A stretch of 38,738 nucleotides of DNA, taken from contig NZ_QPGR01000014.1 of assembly GCF_004323845.1 (NCBI RefSeq), positions 1 to 38,738 on the forward strand. The letters run 5' to 3'. Each line of letters begins with the position of its first letter. Position 1 is the stretch's first letter. This DNA is from Campylobacter novaezeelandiae. Lineage in GTDB: Bacteria > Campylobacterota > Campylobacteria > Campylobacterales > Campylobacteraceae. Shown piece by piece: positions 9,738-18,280 of this stretch. The notes below the pieces were generated by a model. The model did not search any database. It saw only the letters and a list, made by a program, of their open reading frames with translations, and was not told where the DNA came from. The translations under genes were made by a program, and so were the position numbers.

Positions 9738-10884
9738 TGAATTTTTACTAAAAAAATCAAGCAACTATGATAAAATTGATCGTTTTGTTGCTTTTAGGAT
9801 ATATGAAAAATATAAAAAAAAATTAAAGATAAAACCCATAATTCATATCATAGGCACCAATGGAAAAGGAAGCACGGGAAGATATTTAGCTCAACTTTTA
9901 TACCAACTAGGTTACAAAGTTGGTCATTATACAAGTCCACATCTTTTTAGTTTTAATGAAAGGTTTTATTTAAATTCTAAAATTGTAAGTGATCAGAAAT
10001 TAGAAATAGCTCATCAAAAATTATTAAATATTCTTAAAAATGATTTGGAAGAATTAAGTTATTTTGAATACGCTACATTTTTAGCCACAATACTTTTTAA
10101 AGAGTGTGATTATATTATTTTTGAAGCAGGGGTAGGCGGAGAATATGATGCTACTTCTATTTTTGATAAAAAATTAAGTGTTTTTACAAGAATAGGTTTT
10201 GATCATAAAGAGCTTTTAGGTAATACGCTTAAAGATATAGCAAGAACAAAATTAAAAGTTATGGCAAAAAAAGCTATTATAACTAAAAAACAAGAAAAAG
10301 AGGTTTTAGATCTATCAAAACACATCGCCTATATCAAAAAATCAAAATTGTATTATAGTGATTCTTTGAATAATATTTTAAAGAAACAATTTGAAAATTA
10401 TGTTATGAAGTATCAATTACCAGATTTTTTAAAACATAATTTAGATTTAGCTTTAAATACATGTATTCTTTTAGAGGGTAAAAAGAGAACTTCAATGGCT
10501 TTTGAAAAACTTAAAGCTTTAAATTTATTAGGCAGATGTCAAAAGATTAATTCTAAGCTTTATGTGGATGTTGGACATAATCAAATGGCAGCTAAAGCTT
10601 TATATGAAAGATTTCAAAATACAAAGATAGATTTGATATATAATTCTTATTTAGATAAAGATATTTTTGAAATTTTAAAAACATTAAAGCCTATAATAGA
10701 TACAATAAAAATTTACAAATATGAAGATAAATATAGAGAGTTAGCAAATAATAGAATTTTTTTTATAGCTAAAGAATTAAATATAAAATGTGAAGATTTT
10801 CAGGGTTTAAATGCAAATAGAATTAGTTTGGTATTTGGATCTTTTGTTTTGGTTGAAAAATTTTTAAAGGAATTGTGTGAGTAA
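9724..10884 (+). CDS. folC: folylpolyglutamate/dihydrofolate synthase
   Basis: ATP-dependent Mur-ligase-type enzyme that joins glutamate to dihydropteroate or to folates. The 386-residue protein carries the P-loop GTNGKGST at 44-51, the FEAGVGGEYDAT motif and a late DVGHNQMA motif of the C-terminal domain. It is somewhat short for the family (about 420). It overlaps both neighbours in the run (14 bases upstream, 8 bases downstream). Confidence 0.93.
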   Translation: MNKVSEFLLKKSSNYDKIDRFVAFRIYEKYKKKLKIKPIIHIIGTNGKGSTGRYLAQLLYQLGYKVGHYTSPHLFSFNERFYLNSKIVSDQKLEIAHQKLLNILKNDLEELSYFEYATFLATILFKECDYIIFEAGVGGEYDATSIFDKKLSVFTRIGFDHKELLGNTLKDIARTKLKVMAKKAIITKKQEKEVLDLSKHIAYIKKSKLYYSDSLNNILKKQFENYVMKYQLPDFLKHNLDLALNTCILLEGKKRTSMAFEKLKALNLLGRCQKINSKLYVDVGHNQMAAKALYERFQNTKIDLIYNSYLDKDIFEILKTLKPIIDTIKIYKYEDKYRELANNRIFFIAKELNIKCEDFQGLNANRISLVFGSFVLVEKFLKELCE

Positions 10885-11800
10885 AAATAAATTTACTATA
10901 ACAATCACGGATATTAATGGTTCAAAACATTTTTATTTAAGTAGGATAATTAAAAAAATTGTATTTTATATTATTGTTTTTATTTTCTTTTTTTTAGTTT
11001 TTAGTGGGTTTTATATTAAATATCTTGATGATAAGTTAAGTGATTTAAGTAGAAAAAGAGAGGATTTACTTAGAAAAAATCAAGAGCTTATTCAAAGCAA
11101 TGAGCAAATGCAAAAGAGCATAGAAGAAAAAACGCAAGAATACGCTGCGATTGAGGATAAAATTATAAGCTTTGAAAGAGCATTAGGGCTTGAAAATGAG
11201 CAAAATTTAACCATTAATGATAGATTAGATAATCTTAAGCTTACTAATGAAGATCAAACTAAAATTCTTAGCCAAATTCCTAATGGTTTTCCCATAGCAA
11301 ATAAAGGAGTTACAGGTAGCTTTGGATGGAGGGAACATCCGCTTTTAAAACGTAGGGAATTTCATCCAGGTATTGATTTAAGAGCCGAAATTGGAACGCC
11401 TATTTATGCAACTGCTAATGCAGTTGTGGAATTTGCAGGCTATAGCGACAATGGTTATGGTTATAATGTTATTTTACTTCATAATTTTGGTTTTAAAACA
11501 GTTTTTGCTCATATGATGAGAAGAGATGTTGTAAAAGCTGGACAATATGTCAAGAAAGGAGATTTAATAGGATATAGTGGAAATACAGGACTTTCTACAG
11601 GCCCTCATTTGCATTATGAAGTAAGATTTATTAATAAAACTTTAGAGCCTTTATACTTTTTAAAATTGCAAAGAAATAATATTAGTAATTTTTTTAATCA
11701 AGAAAGGAGAGTACCATGGCAATCTTTGGTAAAAGCAATTACGCAACGACAAATAATTCCGGTTCAGAAACAACAGTCATCTCCTCAGGTGCAAGAATAG
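10877..11800 (+). CDS. pgp3: M23 (LytM) peptidoglycan peptidase, cell-shape type
   Basis: Predicted membrane-anchored endopeptidase that trims peptidoglycan crosslinks. From the GTG at 10877 the protein has 307 residues: a membrane segment at about 25-47, a coiled coil at about 50-125, and an M23 domain with the zinc ligands H163 and D167 (HPGID) and H246 in HLH (244-246), plus H212. The gene sits directly before a bactofilin, as in C. jejuni, where as I recall the product is Pgp3 and affects helical shape; Helicobacter Csd1-type peptidases also pair with the bactofilin CcmA. The last 85 bases overlap the bactofilin gene in another frame. The symbol is by synteny. Confidence 0.88.
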   Translation: MSKNKFTITITDINGSKHFYLSRIIKKIVFYIIVFIFFFLVFSGFYIKYLDDKLSDLSRKREDLLRKNQELIQSNEQMQKSIEEKTQEYAAIEDKIISFERALGLENEQNLTINDRLDNLKLTNEDQTKILSQIPNGFPIANKGVTGSFGWREHPLLKRREFHPGIDLRAEIGTPIYATANAVVEFAGYSDNGYGYNVILLHNFGFKTVFAHMMRRDVVKAGQYVKKGDLIGYSGNTGLSTGPHLHYEVRFINKTLEPLYFLKLQRNNISNFFNQERRVPWQSLVKAITQRQIIPVQKQQSSPQVQE

Positions 11801-12108
11801 AGGGAAAATTTTATTTTGCTTCCATGCTACATGTTGATGGAGAGCTTGTAGGAACAATCCATTCTCAAAGCATAGTAGTTATTGGAAAAAGAGGTGTTTT
11901 AAAAGGTGAATTAAAAGCAGATAAAATAGTCGTTAATGGATATTTTGAAGGAGAATTAGAAGCCAATAGTTTAGAAATTTTATCAGGTGGTATAGTAGAT
12001 GGAAACATTGTTATACAAGAGCTTAGTGTTGAAAATGGTGGAAAGTTTAATGGAAGTAGTAAAATTAAAGAAGAGCCTAAATTAATTGAAAATAATCAAG
12101 AAGAATAA
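11716..12108 (+). CDS. ccmA: bactofilin (CcmA-type cytoskeletal protein)
   Basis: A 130-residue protein with the bactofilin domain at about 20-110: repeated short beta strands with hydrophobic residues and glycines (for example GARIEGKFYFASMLHVDGEL, then VVIGKRGVLKGELKADKIVV). Bactofilins form polar filaments that position peptidoglycan enzymes; here the obvious partner is the M23 peptidase encoded immediately upstream. A strong AAAGGAGA lies 5 bases before the ATG, inside the peptidase gene, so this gene has its own initiation site as well as likely coupling. It shares one base with mfd (TAATG). Confidence 0.93.
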   Translation: MAIFGKSNYATTNNSGSETTVISSGARIEGKFYFASMLHVDGELVGTIHSQSIVVIGKRGVLKGELKADKIVVNGYFEGELEANSLEILSGGIVDGNIVIQELSVENGGKFNGSSKIKEEPKLIENNQEE

Positions 12109-15041
12109 TGCAAGCAGCTTTTTATGAATTTTTGCAAAATAATATCCATACCAAAGTAATCATTTGCGAAGATGATAAAGAAGCGGATTTATTAGCACAA
12201 GTTTCCAATTTTCAATCTTATAAAACTTTTGTTTTGCCAGATTTTAGAGCTGAGTTTGGTGATGATTTAAGATCTTTTTCAAAAGAGCTTTTTGAGATTT
12301 GTAGAGTATTGGATTCTTATTATAAAGAAAAAGAGAAAAAAAAGATTTTAATTTCTCCTATTGCAACTTTGCTTCATAAACTACCAGGAGAAAGTAATTT
12401 AAAAAATTATTATATTTATAAAAATGAGAAATTTGATTTTTTAAAATTTAAAGAACAAATTGAATATTTAGGTTATGAATTTGTAGATATAGTGCAAGAT
12501 AAAGCAGAAGTTTCAATACGTGGTGATGTTATTGATATTTTTTGCATTAATAAAGAAAAGCCTATTCGTATTTCATTTTTTGCAGATGAAATTGAAAGTA
12601 TAAGAGAATTTGATATCAATACTCAAAAATCTATACCCTATGAATTACAAGAACTAGAAATTTGTCCCTTCTTAAATTCTTTTTCAAAAGAAGAATATGA
12701 AAATTTTAATAAAAAGCTTGAAAATTTCCAAAGTCAAACTTTAATCAACGATATACATTCTTTAGGTTTTTGGTGTATAGATAATTTTTTTGATTATTTA
12801 TCTTTAGATTTTATAAGTATTAAGCCTTTATATATAGATGATAAAGATTTAAACTTTATAAATGAAAAAGTTATTCCAGAACCTAAAAATTTTAAAGATT
12901 TGCAAAGCTCATATACTAAAGATTTTTTTGTTTTTCATCAAAATAAAAAAATAAAAGTTTTAGCAAGAAATGAAGCTTTATTTAAGCAATTAGAATTGGA
13001 TTTTAAAAATATTGTTTTTGAAAAAAGTGATTTAAGAATTAATATTATTTCAAAAGATGAGATTATTCTTTCTTTAAATAAAAAAGAAAGAAAAGAAGTA
13101 AAAAGAAAATCTTCTTTGATTCTTGATGAATTGAAAAATGGAGATTTTGTTGTGCATCAAGACTATGGTGTGGGAAAATTTTTAGGACTTGAAATGATAC
13201 AGGTAAGTGGAGCAAAAAAGGAATTTGTAGCAATAGCTTATCAAAATCAAGATAAGCTATTATTACCTGTAGAAAATTTGTATTTGATTGATAAATATTT
13301 AGGTTCAAGTGGATTTATCCCAACTCTTGATCGTTTAGGTAAAATGAATTTTGCCAAATTAAAAGAAAAATTAAAAGCAAAACTTCTTGCCATTGCGACA
13401 CAGATTGTAAATTTAGCCGCTAAAAGAGCTTTGATCAAGCCAAAAGATATTAAGGTTGATTTTGCCTTGCAGGCTCAATTTGTATCAAAAGCAGGTTTTT
13501 CTTATACCAAGGATCAAAATAAAGTTTGTGCAGAAATTTTAGAAGATTTTGAAAATAATAAAATCATGGATAGATTATTAAGTGCTGATGTAGGTTTTGG
13601 AAAAACCGAAGTTGCTATGAATGCTATCTTTGCTGTAGTTAAAAGTGGCTTTAGTGCTTTTTTCTTTGTGCCAACAACGCTTTTATCGTATCAACATTTT
13701 AAAACTTTAAAAAAAAGATTTAATGAGTTTAATATAGCTGTTTTTAAACTTGATCGCTTTACAAGCGCTAAAGAAAAAAAAGATATTTTAACCAAACTTA
13801 AAGAACAAAAACCTTGTGTTGTGATTGGAACACATGCTCTTTTAAATGTAGAATGTGAAAATTTAGCTTTGATTATTGTTGATGAAGAGCATAAATTTGG
13901 GGTTAAACAAAAAGAAAAATTAAAAGAAATAAGTAAAAATTCTCACCTTTTATCTATGTCTGCTACTCCAATTCCAAGAAGCTTAAATCAAGCTTTAAGT
14001 TCTATAAAATCCTACAGCACTTTACAAACTCCTCCAGAAGAAAGACTTGATGTTAGAACCTTTGTAAAGGAAAAAAATGAGGTTTTGATTAAAGAGGCCA
14101 TTATGAGAGAGTTAAGGCGTGGAGGGCAAATTTTTTATATTCATAATCATATTGCAAGCATACAAGAGTGTAAAGAATATTTATTGAATATAGTTAAAAA
14201 TTTAAGAATTTTGATCTTGCATTCAAAGATTGACTCTAAAACCCAAGAAGAGGAAATATTGAAATTTGAAGATAAACAATACGATCTTTTGCTTTGTACT
14301 TCTATAGTAGAAAGTGGGATTGATTTAGCTAATGTAAATACCATTTTAGTGGAAAAAGCGGATTATTTTGGTATGGCGGATTTACATCAGCTTAGAGGAC
14401 GCGTAGGAAGAAGTAATAAACAAGGTTATTGTTATTATTTAATTGAAAATAAAGAAAATGTGAGTAAAGATGCATTAAAAAGACTTGTGTCATTGGAGAG
14501 TAATTCTTTTTTAGGTTCAGGTTCTATCCTTGCTTATCACGACCTTGAAATTAGAGGAGGGGGAAATTTATTAGGTGTTGATCAAAGCGGGCATATAGAG
14601 CAAATTGGTTATAGTTTATATCTTAAAATGCTAGAAGATGAGTTAAATGCTTTGACTAAAAATGAAAGTATAGAAGAAGATAAGCTTGATTTAAGGTTAA
14701 GTATTAATGCCTTTTTAAACAATGAACTTATTAGCGAGGATCGTTTAAGATTAGAGCTTTATAGAAGACTTAGTAAATGTCAAAGCGTAAGTGAAGTTTA
14801 TGAAATTCAAGGAGAAATTGAAGATCGTTTTGGAAAACTAGATATTTATACTAAACAATTTTTAGAACTTATTATGATTAAAATTTTAGCTTATAAAAGA
14901 TATAAAAGTATTACAAGTTATGAAATGAATATTCAACTTACTAAAAAAGATGGAAGTAAAGAGCTAATTAAAGCATCAAGCAAAGATGATGATGATGTGA
15001 TTTATGCTCTTTTAAATTATTTAAGAAAGAACGAAAATTGA
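12108..15041 (+). CDS. mfd: transcription-repair coupling factor
   Basis: ATP-dependent DNA translocase that removes RNA polymerase stalled at DNA damage and recruits UvrA. The 977-residue protein is short compared with E. coli Mfd (1148). It has an N-terminal UvrB-like region, the RNA-polymerase-interacting segment near residue 340 (NGDFVVHQDYGVGKFLG), Walker A GFGKT at 496-500, DEEH at 592-595, and helicase motifs LHQLRGRVGRS. The C-terminal TRCF domain ends the protein. Its stop overlaps the following glycosylase gene by 4 bases. Confidence 0.95.
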   Translation: MQAAFYEFLQNNIHTKVIICEDDKEADLLAQVSNFQSYKTFVLPDFRAEFGDDLRSFSKELFEICRVLDSYYKEKEKKKILISPIATLLHKLPGESNLKNYYIYKNEKFDFLKFKEQIEYLGYEFVDIVQDKAEVSIRGDVIDIFCINKEKPIRISFFADEIESIREFDINTQKSIPYELQELEICPFLNSFSKEEYENFNKKLENFQSQTLINDIHSLGFWCIDNFFDYLSLDFISIKPLYIDDKDLNFINEKVIPEPKNFKDLQSSYTKDFFVFHQNKKIKVLARNEALFKQLELDFKNIVFEKSDLRINIISKDEIILSLNKKERKEVKRKSSLILDELKNGDFVVHQDYGVGKFLGLEMIQVSGAKKEFVAIAYQNQDKLLLPVENLYLIDKYLGSSGFIPTLDRLGKMNFAKLKEKLKAKLLAIATQIVNLAAKRALIKPKDIKVDFALQAQFVSKAGFSYTKDQNKVCAEILEDFENNKIMDRLLSADVGFGKTEVAMNAIFAVVKSGFSAFFFVPTTLLSYQHFKTLKKRFNEFNIAVFKLDRFTSAKEKKDILTKLKEQKPCVVIGTHALLNVECENLALIIVDEEHKFGVKQKEKLKEISKNSHLLSMSATPIPRSLNQALSSIKSYSTLQTPPEERLDVRTFVKEKNEVLIKEAIMRELRRGGQIFYIHNHIASIQECKEYLLNIVKNLRILILHSKIDSKTQEEEILKFEDKQYDLLLCTSIVESGIDLANVNTILVEKADYFGMADLHQLRGRVGRSNKQGYCYYLIENKENVSKDALKRLVSLESNSFLGSGSILAYHDLEIRGGGNLLGVDQSGHIEQIGYSLYLKMLEDELNALTKNESIEEDKLDLRLSINAFLNNELISEDRLRLELYRRLSKCQSVSEVYEIQGEIEDRFGKLDIYTKQFLELIMIKILAYKRYKSITSYEMNIQLTKKDGSKELIKASSKDDDDVIYALLNYLRKNEN

Positions 15042-15715
15042 GTGGGTTTGACATTTTTAAATATCTTTATACATTAGATTTAACTTTTAGTGATTTTGAA
15101 TGGTTAGAAGAAAAAGAATTTGGGGACTTTGAGTTGCTAGTTTCTGTTGTTTTAACTCAAAATACAAACTGGAAAAATGTTTTAAAAGCTTTAGAAAATC
15201 TCAAAAAAGCTAATATTTCTTCTTTAGAGCAATTAAAAAATTTAGAAGATAAAGAACTTGCTTTGCTTATAAAGCCAAGTGGTTTTTATAATACAAAAGC
15301 AAAGCGAATAAAAACTCTTGTCAATGCTATCTTAAAAGATTATAAGAATTTAGAATGTTTTAAAGAAAATGTTAGTAGAGAATGGTTATTAGGTATCAAA
15401 GGTTTAGGATTTGAAAGTGCTGATAGTATTTTAAATTATCTTTGTAAAAGAGAAATTTTAGTAGTAGATGCTTATACCAATAGATTAGCCTTAGCGTTAA
15501 ATTATGAATTTTTAGACTATGAAGAATTAAGAGAATTTTTTGAAAGTGGCATAGAGCAAAATCAAGATAAAATTTGCAAAATTCTAGGTAAAAAATGTGA
15601 GCTTTATACAATTTATCAAATTTTTCATGCTTTAATTATTTCTTTTGTTAAAACTTATTTTAAAGGCTCGAAAATTACCGAACAAGGCAAGGAAATTTTA
15701 AAAAATATTTATTAA
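15038..15715 (+). CDS. magIII: EndoIII-family DNA glycosylase, MagIII type
   Basis: Base-excision glycosylase of the helix-hairpin-helix superfamily. The 225-residue protein has the early motif VLTQNTNWKNV, the hairpin LLGIKGLGFESADSIL near residues 117-132, and the catalytic Asp144 in VVDAYTNRL. The four-cysteine iron-sulfur cluster of Nth is absent, and the position of the Nth catalytic lysine (after the hairpin) is not a lysine (GFES). Both traits match Helicobacter MagIII, a 3-methyladenine glycosylase, rather than endonuclease III. Translation probably starts at TTG 15038, overlapping the mfd stop; no in-frame ATG is near. It could be another subclass of the superfamily. Confidence 0.8.
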   Translation: MSGFDIFKYLYTLDLTFSDFEWLEEKEFGDFELLVSVVLTQNTNWKNVLKALENLKKANISSLEQLKNLEDKELALLIKPSGFYNTKAKRIKTLVNAILKDYKNLECFKENVSREWLLGIKGLGFESADSILNYLCKREILVVDAYTNRLALALNYEFLDYEELREFFESGIEQNQDKICKILGKKCELYTIYQIFHALIISFVKTYFKGSKITEQGKEILKNIY

Positions 15716-15723
15716 GGAAAGAA

Positions 15724-16533
15724 ATGCAAGCAAAAGGTTCAAATTTAATCCCTATTTTAACTATAGCTGGTAGTGATTGTAGTGGAGGAGCTGGAATTCA
15801 AGCTGATTTAAAAACTTTTAGTGCTCATAATCTTTTTGGTATGAGTGTAATTTTAAGCGTTGTTGCTGAAAATACAAGTAGAGTAATTTCTGTGCATCAT
15901 ATTCCAGAAGAAATTATCAATGAGCAATTTGAAGCTATATTTGAGGATATTGTTCCAAAGGCGATAAAAATAGGAATGATTGGAACAAAAGAATTGATGA
16001 ATTGTGTTGCTTTTAATTTAGAAAAATATCAAGCCAAAAATATAGTAATTGATCCTGTGATGTTTGCTAAAAATGGTTTTGCTTTGATGAAAATGCAAGA
16101 TTGTCATCATTTTAAAGAAAATATTTTAAAATTTGCTGATGTTTTAACTCCAAATATACCGGAAGCAGAATTTCTTTGTGATTTTAAAATTCAAAATGAG
16201 CAAGATATGATCAAAGCAGCTAAAAAACTTCATAAACTTGGGGCAAAAAATATTGTTTTAAAAGGTGGGCATAGTGAAGATAATGCCAATGATGTATTAT
16301 TTGATGGTAATGAAATATATATTTTAAAAGCAGAGCGTATTAAAACAAAAAATACTCACGGCACAGGTTGCACTTTATCTTCTGCAATTGCTAGCAATAT
16401 TGCTAAAGGATTTAGTATTTATGATGCTATAAAAGAGGCTAAAGAATATGTTAAAAATGCTATTTATTATTCTTTAAATCTTGGCAAAGGTTGTGGTCCT
16501 ACAAATCACTTTTATAAGTTTTTAAATGATTGA
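15724..16533 (+). CDS. thiD: hydroxymethylpyrimidine (phosphate) kinase
   Basis: Ribokinase-type enzyme that phosphorylates the pyrimidine precursor of thiamine twice. The 269-residue protein has the substrate motif AGSDCSGGAGIQADLKTF near residues 16-33 and the anion-hole motif NTHGTGCTLSSAIA with the catalytic region in DTAGTG-type position near 208-220. AAGGAAAG precedes the ATG. It overlaps thiE by 8 bases. No TPP riboswitch was recognised upstream, as the gene lies inside a long operon. Confidence 0.94.
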   Translation: MQAKGSNLIPILTIAGSDCSGGAGIQADLKTFSAHNLFGMSVILSVVAENTSRVISVHHIPEEIINEQFEAIFEDIVPKAIKIGMIGTKELMNCVAFNLEKYQAKNIVIDPVMFAKNGFALMKMQDCHHFKENILKFADVLTPNIPEAEFLCDFKIQNEQDMIKAAKKLHKLGAKNIVLKGGHSEDNANDVLFDGNEIYILKAERIKTKNTHGTGCTLSSAIASNIAKGFSIYDAIKEAKEYVKNAIYYSLNLGKGCGPTNHFYKFLND

Positions 16534-17137
16534 TTTAAGTTTATATTTAGTAGCTAGCAAACAAGATAAAAGTGATGAAACTTTTTTAAATACCTTAGAA
16601 CAGGCTATTAGGGGTGGAGTGGGTATAATCCAACTTAGGGAAAAAGAACTTAGTGCTCGTAAATTTTTTGAGTTAGCCTTTAAGGTAAAAAAACTTTGTG
16701 ATGCTTATTGCATTCCTTTAATCATCAATGATAGATTAGATATTGCATTGGCTTTAGATGCTAGTGGAGTGCATTTAGGACAAGAGGATTTAGATATAAA
16801 ACTTGCTAGAAAAATTTTAGGCAAAGATAAAATTATAGGTCTTAGTTTGCAAAAAATAGAACAGCTTAAAAATATTGAAGGTGCAAATTATCTAGGTTGT
16901 GGTGCTATAAATTCAACCCCAACAAAAAAAAGCGAAATTTTAAGTCTTGAGATTTTAGAGCAAATTATAACTTTATCAAAATTACCCGTTGTTGCAATAG
17001 GTGGCATTGATGAGACAAATGTTTTAAATTTAAAAGGTTTAAAGCTTAGTGGTATAGCTGTTGTAAGAGCTATTATGTGTGCTAAAGATCCTTTTTTAGC
17101 GAGTAAAAACCTAAGAAAGCTTTTTAAGAGTTTATAA
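16526..17137 (+). CDS. thiE: thiamine-phosphate synthase
   Basis: TIM-barrel enzyme that couples HMP-pyrophosphate and thiazole phosphate to give thiamine phosphate. The 203-residue protein shows GVGIIQLREKE near residue 30-41, LIINDRLDIALALDASGVHL near 71-90, GCGAINSTPTK near 124-134 and VAIGGID near 155. The partner kinase ThiD is encoded just upstream. It shares one base with hemD (TAATG). Confidence 0.94.
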   Translation: MIDLSLYLVASKQDKSDETFLNTLEQAIRGGVGIIQLREKELSARKFFELAFKVKKLCDAYCIPLIINDRLDIALALDASGVHLGQEDLDIKLARKILGKDKIIGLSLQKIEQLKNIEGANYLGCGAINSTPTKKSEILSLEILEQIITLSKLPVVAIGGIDETNVLNLKGLKLSGIAVVRAIMCAKDPFLASKNLRKLFKSL

Positions 17138-17775
17138 TGCAAATTTATCTTACTAATGAATTAGAATTTAAAGAAGTGCAAAATCTTATTTTAAACGAAC
17201 TTATTTTTTATGATTTTAAAGTCGATTTAAATCTTTATGATGCCTTGATTATAACCTCAAAAAATGCCATTAAAGCTTTAAAAAAAACTAAAAGTATTTT
17301 AAATTTTGATTTAAAAGTTTATGCAGTGGGAGAAAATACAGCAAAAGAAGCTTTTAATTTAGGATTTAAAAATGTAAAATACCCAAAACTTTCTTATGCT
17401 AGCAATCTTTATGAAGAATTTAAAGAAGAGTTAAGAGATAAAAAATGTCTTTATTTAAGGGCCAAAGAACTTTCTTCAAATTTGGTTCAAAAACTTTTGG
17501 GTCAAAATGTAAATTTAACACAGATCATAGCCTATGAAAATATATATAAAAAACCCAATGTTTGTATCACTCATCCTTGTATTGTTATTTTTACTTCGCC
17601 ATCTTGTGTAAATTATTTTTTAAAAACTTATGATATTAAAGAAGAAGATTATTTAATAGCCATAGGTGAAAGCACCGCAAAACAACTTTTAAAATATAAT
17701 AATGTCTTAGTTTGTAAAAATCCAAATTTAGAAGAATGTATTCAAATTGCCAAAAATCTAAAAGCAAATTTATAA
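17137..17775 (+). CDS. hemD: uroporphyrinogen-III synthase
   Basis: Closes hydroxymethylbilane to uroporphyrinogen III in haem synthesis. The family is weakly conserved; here 212 residues with LIITSKNAIKALK near 42-54, YAVGENTAKEA near 66-76, the LRAKELSSNL segment, and VIFTSPSCVNYFLK near residue 149-162, followed by AIGESTAKQL. These paired motifs and position after thiE match the C. jejuni gene annotated as HemD. It is the last gene of the run that begins with yajC. Another haem gene, hemH, lies near the right end of the window. Confidence 0.85.
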   Translation: MQIYLTNELEFKEVQNLILNELIFYDFKVDLNLYDALIITSKNAIKALKKTKSILNFDLKVYAVGENTAKEAFNLGFKNVKYPKLSYASNLYEEFKEELRDKKCLYLRAKELSSNLVQKLLGQNVNLTQIIAYENIYKKPNVCITHPCIVIFTSPSCVNYFLKTYDIKEEDYLIAIGESTAKQLLKYNNVLVCKNPNLEECIQIAKNLKANL

Positions 17776-17794
17776 ATTTCTTATATTTTTTAAA

Positions 17795-17800
17795 TACAAT
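17795..17800 (+). promoter_or_regulatory. candidate -10 element for the PAAR-like gene
   Basis: TACAAT at 17795-17800, preceded by a T-rich stretch, would start transcription near 17807, about 22 bases before the ATG at 17829. The gap after hemD breaks the pattern of overlapping genes, which supports a separate promoter. Confidence 0.4.
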
Positions 17801-17828
17801 AATTGAAAATTTTAAAAAAGTTAGAAAA

Positions 17829-18272
17829 ATGAAAAGCATAAAAAGTCCTAAAATTAAAGATATTATTACTCTTCCAAGTACGGCTGTATTAAATCCCATT
17901 TTAGAGGATAACGTTTTAACGTGTATGCATGGAGGAAAAGTAGAGCTAAAAGCTAAGAAAGCTAAAAAAATGACCGATCAGGGCATTGGCATTGTTTTAA
18001 GAAGAGAAATTGAAGGAGCCAGTATTAAAGGATGTTCAAATCCTCCCATACTTGGCGGACCTTGTCAAAAAGTATTAATGCTTTTTCCTTATACATATTC
18101 TAAACATAAAATTAATGATGATTTTATAATTTTGCAGTTAGGTCTTATAGGGACAAGTGATAAGGGCTTTCCTATTTTAGCAATCCCTAAGCCTAATAAA
18201 ATTAAATTTTCTCCTATAAAAACTAAAGCTTCAAAACTTGCAAAAATAACTTATGAACAAATGAAGATATAA
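17829..18272 (+). CDS. PAAR-like (DUF4280-type pattern) small protein
   Basis: A 147-residue protein with no signal peptide. Residues 29-90 show a pattern I associate with PAAR-like spike-tip proteins: VLTCMHGGKVEL (Cys32, His34), then IKGCSNPP (Cys69), then GGPCQKVLML (Cys78). In such proteins the Cys/His residues bind a metal at the tip of a type VI or phage-like spike. The C-terminal 55 residues are basic and unassigned. The ATG at 17829 is preferred: an upstream in-frame ATG at 17736 would sit inside hemD. No vgrG, hcp or tail gene is in the window, so it is an orphan here. It is convergent with the MATE gene, 4 bases apart. Function is inference. Confidence 0.6.
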   Translation: MKSIKSPKIKDIITLPSTAVLNPILEDNVLTCMHGGKVELKAKKAKKMTDQGIGIVLRREIEGASIKGCSNPPILGGPCQKVLMLFPYTYSKHKINDDFIILQLGLIGTSDKGFPILAIPKPNKIKFSPIKTKASKLAKITYEQMKI

Positions 18273-18280
18273 ATCTTCAT
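18261..18280. terminator. shared hairpin between convergent genes
   Basis: ATGAAGAT (18261-18268) and ATCTTCAT (18273-18280) form a perfect 8-base stem with a 4-base loop. Both stop codons (PAAR-like 18270-18272, MATE 18277-18279) lie within it. Likely bidirectional terminator, though the T-tracts on both sides are short. Confidence 0.5.

Noticed and set aside
15716..15723. Possible TPP riboswitch before thiD
   Set aside because: Only 8 bases separate thiD from the upstream gene; no room for or sign of the aptamer.
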